A program made the translations under genes and the position numbers. DNA of 41,635 nucleotides from the NCBI GenBank assembly GCA_015490875.1, contig WFWZ01000369.1, positions 1 to 41,635 of the forward strand, written 5' to 3'. This DNA is from Planctomycetaceae bacterium (lineage in GTDB: Bacteria; Planctomycetota; Planctomycetia; Pirellulales; Pirellulaceae). The notes under the pieces are model-generated. The model saw only the letters and a program-made list of their open reading frames with translations, was not told the origin of the DNA and did no database searches. Below, piece by piece: positions 24,238-32,900 of this stretch (positions are counted from its first letter, which is position 1; each line of letters opens with the position of its first letter).

Positions 24238-24714
24238 GCGGACGTCTCCTGTCTTGGCTGGAAAATGGAATCGGACGGCAGGTGGGAATCGTCGCTGCCG
24301 CGGCAACCCCGGCGGCCCACGCCGACCAGTCCGCCCGAAGGAAAGTTGTGCACGTTCAAGCGTTACGTTAACTGACAACGTCTCCCATTTCAAATCCCCC
24401 TCCCTCGGGGGCGGGGTGCATCTATGGACTTGTAGTGGTCTTAGCCAGCTACAGACGGGAGGTGCCTCCTCCGCGTGTTGGGGTGGAATGACAATCCAAG
24501 CCGGTTTCGCACGGGGTGGTGTAGTGTGTGACCGTCACAGGTGTCGGCGCTGGATGACGTTCCCACCGTGCTTCCGGCCCAACGGGCCGACACAATCGAG
24601 CCCCGGGGCAAAGCGACGGCGGCGGTCACGCCGGCATCGCACCGCCCTGGGAAAGCGGCGAAATAGTCCCCAAGCCCCGAAGGGGGCGCTACAAGCGGAA
24701 TCACCGCGGCCGGC
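24238..24714. other. Gene-free region with short inverted repeats
   Basis: This gap of 477 bases upstream of the Tat oxidoreductase contains short palindromic pieces such as CGGCCCAACGGGCCG and GAGCCCCGGGGC around 24578-24607, and AGCCCCGAAGGGGGCGCT at 24674-24691. I believe similar GCCCC-AAGGGG sequences recur in planctomycete intergenic DNA, but cannot verify it. Reading frames through it on both strands look non-coding. No promoter stands out. Confidence 0.4.
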
Positions 24715-24972
24715 TCACCTCCGCTCTTTCCACCACTGCAGAGCGTCGATACGCGCCAGCTCCCCCTCGATGTCCTCTCCTTCGTAGAACGAAAACCACC
24801 CGGCAAGCTCATGTCGCTGTCCAGGCTTGCATACCGGAAACTCGGGATCGGCATGCAAACAGGGAACCCGTGCGTTGCTCCAAGCACGCTGCGTCCTTTC
24901 CCAGGCAAAAATAACCCACCGCCGCCGACTTCCATCCGAGATGGCCGCATAGGGCGGCCGGAAAAGCGTCAT
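24715..24972 (-). CDS. Small protein or 3' gene remnant, unknown
   Basis: A minus-strand frame ends at TGA 24715 and can start at ATG 24972 (85 residues); in-frame ATG 25068 or GTG 25083 would lengthen it. The reading has a non-random look: RRRWVIFAWERTQRAWSN, then VPCLHADPEFPVCKPGQ, then LAGWFSFYEGEDIEGELARI. It is rich in Trp and has two cysteines that could bind metal. I think a domain of this look occurs at the C-terminus of uncharacterised bacterial proteins, so this may be a remnant of a longer gene. No ribosome binding site is seen at either start. Coding status is uncertain. Confidence 0.4.
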   Translation of the reverse strand: MTLFRPPYAAISDGSRRRWVIFAWERTQRAWSNARVPCLHADPEFPVCKPGQRHELAGWFSFYEGEDIEGELARIDALQWWKERR

Positions 24973-25355
24973 CCCGCTCGGTAGATCTTTCGCAGAGCCG
25001 TTCGCTTCGTTCGACGGCTCCGCATGGACTCGAGCAGGCCAGTCGACCCCCGGACACGCGGCTAGCATTGCGCAGTTTTGCACTCGGAGCCCCCGGAGGG
25101 TTCCTCGGCTTCCGTTCTCAAGCCACTCACCTATCTTCCCATTAGGCCCACGTCAAGCAGCGCCGACCCAGCAGGAAAGCCAGTCTATGCGCCGCGGCAA
25201 CCCGATCCAGCTTTAACTCTAGGCCAGGTGTGGCGGGGAAAAAAGAGGGCAGCTAGATCAACGAGGGAGGTCCTAAGACGAGGTGATCTTTCAGCGAATT
25301 GAGAAAGCAAAGACGTCAAGTAACAGCTTAGCCAGCTGAAGCACTTCAGAGTGCT
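24973..25355. other. Intergenic region
   Basis: The stretch before the second full palindromic element holds no supported gene. Directly before the element is the short hairpin-forming AGCACTTCAGAGTGCT at about 25340-25355. The rest shows nothing recognisable, apart from the possible upstream extension of the 24715 frame. Confidence 0.4.
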
Positions 25356-25757
25356 AAATCACCGTGCGCGATTCTGGGACGAAAGGAGTTCTGGAGATGT
25401 CTTTTTGGGTAGCGTGGCCGTGAAAGCAGCCGATCATAAGTATTCACGGAGGACGTTGCCCGAGTTGGGAGGGCGAGGCTCCTGCCGAGCCGCAAAAGAG
25501 CCACAGCGGCATCGCAGGCACAGATCCGCAAGTCGCATATGACCGGCGTCTGGACGGACGATGTCGGGTTCGTCCAGCATACAAGACGCGTGTTGCCGAA
25601 AGCCCGTTGCACACCTGCCATGCGTCACCCACCGATGAGCATATGGGATTCTGGCTCGGCAGGAGCCTCGCCCTCCCAATCTATCTCCTCGTCTGCGTTT
25701 GATTCGATCATGCGCGACATACACGTGTCAGTTCCTCACAATCGCGCACGGTGATTT
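25356..25757. repeat. Palindromic non-coding element, full copy 2 (402 bp)
   Basis: The copy starts AAATCACCGTGCGCGATT and ends with the exact inverse, AATCGCGCACGGTGATTT, an 18-bp perfect terminal inverted repeat. The inner inverted repeat is at 25466-25491 and 25653-25678. It aligns over its whole length with 8795-9195, differing by scattered substitutions and small length changes. It holds no transposase frame. Its right end lies 21 nt from the stop codon of the barrel gene at 25779. The preserved ends and near-identical length favour a mobilised MITE-like unit. Confidence 0.88.
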
Positions 25758-25778
25758 CGTGGAGATCGGCATCTCTCG

Positions 25779-26879
25779 TCAATACCGCCATTCGACGCGC
25801 GTCGTCAAGCCATCGAACGTAAGGGTCTCATCCAACTCGCTGAAACTGCCCGCTTGGACACCTTCGATGTAGCTGGCTGTCGTGACCGTATTCAACCAGG
25901 CGGCGACCGTGTAGCCGGCCAGAAGACGCCACCGGCCACTAGATGACTCCCACCCGATCCCCAATTCGGCCTCCAACATCGTCACAATCCGGTAGTCGGC
26001 CCAATCGTTACCGATCACGGCGGCTCCGCCAAACTGATTGCTTTGCCGAAACCGACCTCGGAACTCACCGGCCAGGAAGCTCACGTCACTGCGAGCGTAC
26101 AACATCCAGCCGGTTCCCGCTCGGCGCTTCACACCATCGAGTCCGAAATGGAGGCCGACTCCGTCGAAGTTGACCTGCGTGTCGACGGTCGTCAGTCCAG
26201 CGCCGGCGAAGATAGGTTGCGACGCCGTGAACCCCTGAGTCAGCCGGCCATATCGTACTCCGGCTGTATAATCGATGCCGGCATCGACGTCGCCCCAAAG
26301 CAGATGTCGGTAATCGACGTCCACCAGTTTGAAGGCAATATCATACACGGCCGTCGCGTTCAAACTGTCCGCTCCGGACGTTGCCACACTGGGATGACCC
26401 ACCGTGAAGTCCAGTACGTTTCCCGGGGTCGCGGCAATGCTGCTAGTGGTGTCACTTTCGAACCAAGTAAAACTTGCCTCGATGCTGGTGCAATCGTCCC
26501 ATGCCCAGCGCGCGCCGGCTCGCAATCCCGGGCCGCCATCGATATTCGCTCGCCCCACGGGGCCGGTCGGCGAAGCCAGGTTCGGATCGAAGCTCGTCTG
26601 TTCGGTGGCGTAGACCACATCGACATTGCCTGGGCGCAGATACAAGAAGTCGGCATAGACGGCACGGCGGTTTTGCCACACGGGGTGACCGCAGCAACCC
26701 GCCTGGCCGCAGCGATCACAATCCACCGGCGCGTCCGCAGTCGTGAGTCCCGCCCATTGGACACGTGGGGGGGTACCGGCGGAAGCGTCTCTCCTCAAAT
26801 GTGGTTCCGCCCCTGCGGCGCCTCCAGCAACCAGTACAGCCACCGCCGCACACGCCAACCAATACGCCTTCCTGGACAT
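25779..26879 (-). CDS. Outer-membrane pore-like barrel (Lpg1974/MOMP-like)
   Basis: The protein has 366 residues from ATG 26879-26877 with AGGAGG 5 nt upstream. A signal peptide (YWLACAAVAVLVAGGAAGAEP) precedes a short region with cysteines in CDRCGQAGCCGHP. From about residue 70 the sequence alternates as in a beta barrel (VYADFLYLRPGNVDVVYA, GGPGLRAGARWAWDD, VDYRHLLWGDVDAGIDYTAG), ending with the aromatic LTTRVEWRY. These features match the Legionella-type major outer-membrane protein (Lpg1974) family, common as porin-like proteins in planctomycetes. An outer-membrane location is inferred. The CxxC-rich early segment is unusual for a porin and may be a disulphide site. Confidence 0.78.
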   Translation of the reverse strand: MSRKAYWLACAAVAVLVAGGAAGAEPHLRRDASAGTPPRVQWAGLTTADAPVDCDRCGQAGCCGHPVWQNRRAVYADFLYLRPGNVDVVYATEQTSFDPNLASPTGPVGRANIDGGPGLRAGARWAWDDCTSIEASFTWFESDTTSSIAATPGNVLDFTVGHPSVATSGADSLNATAVYDIAFKLVDVDYRHLLWGDVDAGIDYTAGVRYGRLTQGFTASQPIFAGAGLTTVDTQVNFDGVGLHFGLDGVKRRAGTGWMLYARSDVSFLAGEFRGRFRQSNQFGGAAVIGNDWADYRIVTMLEAELGIGWESSSGRWRLLAGYTVAAWLNTVTTASYIEGVQAGSFSELDETLTFDGLTTRVEWRY

Positions 26880-26989
26880 CGCAGCCTCCTGCGCTCCTCC
26901 CTCGACCGTGCCGCGAGGACACTCTGCGTCGCTCTATCACCCTGATCGGCCGAACATCACCGGTAAATCGAGGACGACCCTACCGATCG

Positions 26990-29900
26990 TCATACGTTGC
27001 CCAGATTGCCAAACCACTCCTCGAACAATTCGGCCAGCGCGGCGTCATGGCTAGCCTCCGGTTCGGCACCGCTGACGGCGTCCCCTTCGCTATTTGCGTG
27101 CTCGTTCCACCCGTAACCGACCTCGAGGCTTCCGAAGGCGAGCCGATCTCGCATCGGACCGCCGACCCGAATCGCACGACCAGTCGCCTCCGATCCTCCG
27201 AGGCGATCCGCGTTGGGCTCATCCGTCGACGCCTTGTCGGTCGACTCCTCGTTTTCCGCGAAGATACGATCTGGTTCTGCAAACAACCTCTGCCTCAAGC
27301 TGCTGTCTCCGGTATCGCTTGATCCCGCCTCCCCTTCTGCACTTCGATTCATCGTTTCGATCACGATGAGTGCATCGACGGGCGAGATCACACCGTCACC
27401 GCTTACATCCAGATACGGTGCCGGCGACGCGGCTTCGCCCTCAAGCCGCATCTGGGGCAGTGCCACGGCACCGAGCCGGTTCAGGCGATCGATGACGAAT
27501 AGCGCATCGATGGGCGACACAAATCCGTCACCGTTGACGTCCGAAGGCAATGACGCGTTCGTATAGGAGACAGGTCGTCCCGGTGGCGTTGTCTCTTCGC
27601 CGGCAGGTGTCACCGGAGGATCAAAGTTGCCGAAAATGGGAAGGGCCGCTCGGTCGCCGAAATTGGCAAACCGGTCGTTTCCAAGCGGATCGGGGCTGTA
27701 CGGTTCGAACAGTGGGGATGCGAGCGGCATTGGATCGGCACCGGTCTGAGGAGTCCCATCGGATACGAGCAAATACCACTCGGCTTTGCCTTGACCGATA
27801 CGGTCTTGGCTGCCAGGAACCCACAGGCCCAAGTCGTCCACGCCATCGAGATTCACGTCGCCGATCACCGGCCGTTCGACGAAGTCCGGAATCCCGAACT
27901 CGATCGTGTCGTCGGCGACACCGTCGCGGTCGAGGTCGATCGTGAAAGCATCGTTTCCCGCATCGTAGGTGATCAAGTCGTCGAGACCATCTCCGTTGAC
28001 ATCTCCCACGACCGGAATACCACGCATGCTCGTCCTGATCACCGTGTCGGCACCCAGAGACAGAACGTTGTCACCATTGGTGTCGAGGATCCATTGGTCA
28101 CCCGTGAACAAACCGATCTCGTCACCCGGATGATCCGCGTTGAAATCGCCGGCTACCGGCAGGCCGCTCTGGCCCACATCCGCGTAGGAGAGCACATCCG
28201 GGACTCCGTTGTGGTTCACATCCAGCAGGAACCGGTAGCGTTCCACGAACGGGTCCCACCCAAACACGCCCAGCTTGTCGAATCCCGAAGATTCCACAGC
28301 ATCGGCCGGACTAAAGTCCCCGGCGAAATAGGCGTCCGAGACCGTACCGAATTGGAAGATCAAGTCCCGGTTCGTTGCATCGCCGGTTCCAGCCGGATTG
28401 AACTGACCGTCTCCCGTGATATCGACATAGACGCGCGTCGCGGCAGTCACGCCCAACTCGGGGCGGCTGTCCACCGTGAACCGAGCCACAAAGGTGCCTC
28501 CCGAGATGCCGTCGCCGGAGGGGAAAAGGGGGGCTCGAGGCGTATCGGTCGTGCTTTCCCCATCGAGTCGATTGCCGACCGGGTCTGTCAACTCGTCCGC
28601 TACGGTCAGCGTGAAACGATCGTCGGGCAGCGGCTCAAAAAAGGACAACTCGATCGTGGCCTTGGCGACTTGGCCGGCCACGGGCGCATCGTTGACGACG
28701 CGAACCGATTGGATGGCGATCGGGCCACTCTGGTCGCCGACCAGCCGGTAGTGCCCCGGCGTCGCGGCAATCGACGCATCGAGCGCCTCATACAAGAACC
28801 CGGCTCGCCGCGCCAGCGGATCATCCACGGCGATCGTCAAACTCGTCACCGCCGGCGTCGGTCCGGCACTCGGTTTGGGATCGAAAAGGTCATACGCCGG
28901 ATCGGACGTCCCAAACACACCCGTGATTCGAGGTCCCACATCGTCGCTCGATTCCACCGTCAACCCGTAGTCGTTCACCGCCTCGGGCACAGCCCCGCGA
29001 ACCCGCACATAGTATGTCTTGCCCGCCTCGGCACCGATCGTGTGCATCTGGGGACCTTCGCCGGGAAGGCGGGCAATCGGACTTCCGTCTGCTTCATAGA
29101 GATCGACCCGAAGCTTTCCATCACCCGGCAAACCGGATGCCCCGTTGTCCAGCTCTTCTACGGGATCGAACTGGAGTGCGAACCGAAAAGTCCCAGTCTG
29201 GTCAGCGACGTAGCGGTACCAGTCTTCGTCCCCAGGGATCTGCTCGCCGAAGGGACCGACGCGAGCCGGCGGGTCGATGTTCGGCCGTGACGTAGCCTCT
29301 GCCAGATCTTCCAATGGCGTCGCTGTCAACCGGCTGTCGTTCTTCTCGAAAACATCGGTGTCCAACACCTTGACTTTGCCACTCCCGTCTCCCCCTGTGC
29401 CGCCGGTTATCGGATCGAGCGGCAGAATGTCCACCCGCTCGATGTTGGCATAGCCAACCGGAGGCATCCCTTTGATGCTCAAGGTGCCACTTCGGTCGAT
29501 CGGCCCCTGGCGGTGGAGCACGAGATTGCCATTACCGCCGTCGACGAACACCAGGCGGTCGCTGGCATCAGGAGACCCGCCATCGACGTCGACTCGAGGT
29601 GCAGACACACTCGCGTCACTTGTGACGACTTGGAACAAGTCGTCGCCGCCTCGCCCTTGCAGTTCGATGACCTCGATCGTATCGTCAACTTCCAGCGGCT
29701 TGAGTTCTCGCCCGTTGGTATCCGCGACACGCACGCGTCGCACGGACGTGTCGACCACTATGGCATTCGCGGCGTTCGACCCACGAACAACCACGGCGTC
29801 TCCCACAGCACTGCCACCGATGAGTGTCAGCCTTCCCGGTAGCTCTTCGAAATCGACCATCACCGGCAGTCCCGTCAACTCCACTCGGCCGCTCTTGTCG

Positions 29901-32900
29901 GTCGACGGCGTATAGACGAACCGGTTTTCCTGCAACAAACCGGAAATCTCCAAGTCGATCCCGTCGTTTCCCATGACCATAAGCTGTTCAGTGCTGCTGT
30001 ACGTCACCGGTCCGAACGCGGCCTGTTCGATGCGCGCAGCCGCCAGATCGACATTCACCGGGAAGCCGGGAGCCGCCTCGTAGATGAGCCGGTCGTCACC
30101 GACACTCGTGTTGACCGCAATCGTCACTCCTTTGCCCGGCGAGACGGTCACATCGTCCACGGTCGTTCCCACTTCCAGACTCAATACGTCCGCACCGTCG
30201 ACCTGATGCACAAACGTCGTCGGCTGGTCGCCGAAGACGACCGTCGTTGTGCCTTCACCTCCGACCGCCTGTACAGAACTATTGACGCCCGGTAGATCGT
30301 CGGTCGACGCCGTCAGGACGTCGGTCCCGGATCCCGTGTCGAAGACGCGCGATTCGATGCCACCGAAGGTGACAGGAAAGTACGCCAGCGCCGTCGATGC
30401 TACCGACGGTTGGGCCGTCCATTGGAACGACCCATCGTTGGCAACGGCGGGGTTGAAGAGAATGTTATCGTTCGATCCGGCAACCGGTTCCCGTACCGTC
30501 AACGCATCGACACCTTGCAATCCCTGGACGCCGATCTCCTCCATGTCGCTGAAGGCGACCTCTACGCCGTTGACGACGACAGTCCCAGCTTTCGTGTCGG
30601 TCGCATCTGGCGTCAAGGTGAAGGTGTCCTCCGCGGACGTCCCTTCCACGATGAGGCTGTCTGCGCCGCTCGGACCGCCTCCGAGCACCGAGATGCGATC
30701 AAAGCGTTGGAACGGTCCGGGAGCTACCGACACGACATCGTCACCCTGTTCCCCCCGCAAAGTCAATTGACTCCCCGAGGCAAAACCGGTGATCGTCGTC
30801 GTGACCTGGCCGTCATTGGCCAGGGTCGCACGATCGACAGTGACGCCGGCAAATCGGATATCGTTCCCTTCATCGGTTCCCGAAAACGAGACCGATCCGA
30901 CTTTGCCTCCTGCATCGAGCGTGATCCCTCCTTCGACATCGGCAATCTGGATCGCCTGGCCGTCGAACGTGAGTGTCCCCTGAACGCTGTCGGGAAAGAT
31001 CGGCGACACGAATGCCGGCGCGTCGGCTTTCGAAACGAGCTGAAGGTAGTCTGTTCCGTCACCGCCATCGAAGATCACACCGAGCGGGAAGTTGGGCGCT
31101 CCGCGCACGATCACCCGATCGTCTCCTCCGTTCCCCTGGATCTCGAGCTGTTCGACGCTCACTAATTGCTCGAAGTGAGTCGCCTTGAGCACCAGGGGGT
31201 CACCATTGCTGCCTTGAGCCGTCTCGGCAATCGTCGGATCGAGTCCTTCCAGGCGTAGTTGGGAGCCGTCCGCTACGAGTGGTTTTTGGGGCTGAGCCGC
31301 AAAGCGGCCAATGAATTCGATCGTCCACGGCCCGTGAGGCAGTTGCGTGAGATTGGTGCCGTCGGCCACCAGTAGAGGTTGATCCGCGTTGCTGAGCGCT
31401 CCGATGAACTCGACGGCGAACGGCCCACCATCCGCTCCCGTCACGCGGACATTGCCGCTCCCGATCGTCGAAAGTGCCTCCAAGGCGTCCTCCACATCTT
31501 GAGCCGTGGCGTCCAAGGGCAAATCGCTCGTCGTGGCCCCGCGAAAGGCAAGAGTGAAACTGCCTCCTTGAGCCAGCGGGGAAAGGGTCACGGTTTGAAG
31601 CTCATTCGTCCCACCACCGCCGGTCGCGGTTTCTCGAACGCTCGGATCTCCGACTCCCCCGCGCACGCGGACATCGCCGGGAGCGATGTTGGCAAGAGAT
31701 TCCAAGGCGGCTTGGACCGCTCGAGGCGACGCATCGAACGGCAAGGGCCCGGTCGTCTCCGTGGATGTTCCGTCATCGAACGCGAGTGTCCATGTGCCGC
31801 CCGAAGTCAGAGCCGGCAGGGTGACCGTCTGGAGTTCGTTCGTCGGGCTCGCTTCCTGAACTTGTACAACTTCGATCGGTTCGTTGCGCGACAGCTCGGA
31901 AGTACGCACCACCAGCGCAGGAAGATCCTGCGACGCCAGGTCTCCGACAAACTCGACATTCCAAGAGCCGCCGGCCGATCCCGTCACGCGGACGTTGCCG
32001 ACACCGATGTCATCGAGCTGCTCGAGTGCCGCCTGAACTGCAGCCGGCCCAGCGTCAAAGGGAAGATCTGCCGTCGTCCGAGAGACCGAACCGGCACTAA
32101 GACTCAGTCGGAAAGTGCCGCCCTGTGGATCCGCGGGAGGTGTCGAGAACGCGATCGTTTGCACTTCGTTGACGCCCGGACGGCTCGCGTCCTGCGTCAC
32201 GTCGATTTCCGAGTCGGCGAAACCGCCGGTAAGGTGACTACCGTCGCCACTGAGCAACGCTACGTCCGTTGTCGCCAGGCGACCGGCGAACTCGACTTCC
32301 CACGGTCCACCGGTGGGACGACTGCTCGTCACACGAATCACGCCATTCTGCAAAGAGGGAAGGGACTGGAGAGCCGACTCGACTTGCGCCGCCGTGGCGT
32401 TGAACGGAAGTGGCGCTGTTGTGTCACTCCCGAAGGTGAGCGTAAACTGTCCGCCGGTCGCGCTCGGGGAAAGCGTGACGGTCTGCCGTTCATTGGCTCC
32501 CGCCACGTGATGGACGATTTCGCGAACCACCGGCAGGCCCGTGAGGCTGCTTCCATCGACCGCCAGGAGCGACACGTTCGTGTTGCCCAACGCTCCCACG
32601 AATTCGATCGTCCAGCCGCTCCCGCTTCCTCCGGACACCGAAACGTTTCCAGATCCGATGTTCGCGAGTGCCTCGAGGCTGCTTCGCAACTGAGCCGCCG
32701 TGGCATCGAAGGGAATGGGAGCTGTCGTTGCCGTGGAGCCGCCATGGGTAAAGGAAAGGGTAAACGTTCCACCCGTTGCCGCCGGAGCCGTCAGCTCCTG
32801 GATTTCGTTGTGCGAAGAATCTCCGGCCTGCCGCTGGGAAGCTACCGGAGGACGCACGTCGAGTGTCAGGCCGCTCCCGTCCACGATCAGTTCGAGTTGT

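Noticed and set aside
22720-24375. Plus-strand open frame of 551 codons opposite the Tat oxidoreductase
   Set aside because: It is antisense to a gene with clear motifs and signal sequence; third-position bias favours the minus-strand reading.
27791-29290. Plus-strand open frame of 499 codons opposite the FG-GAP and PPC part
   Set aside because: Same reason: antisense shadow of a GC-rich coding region with recognisable calcium-binding repeats.
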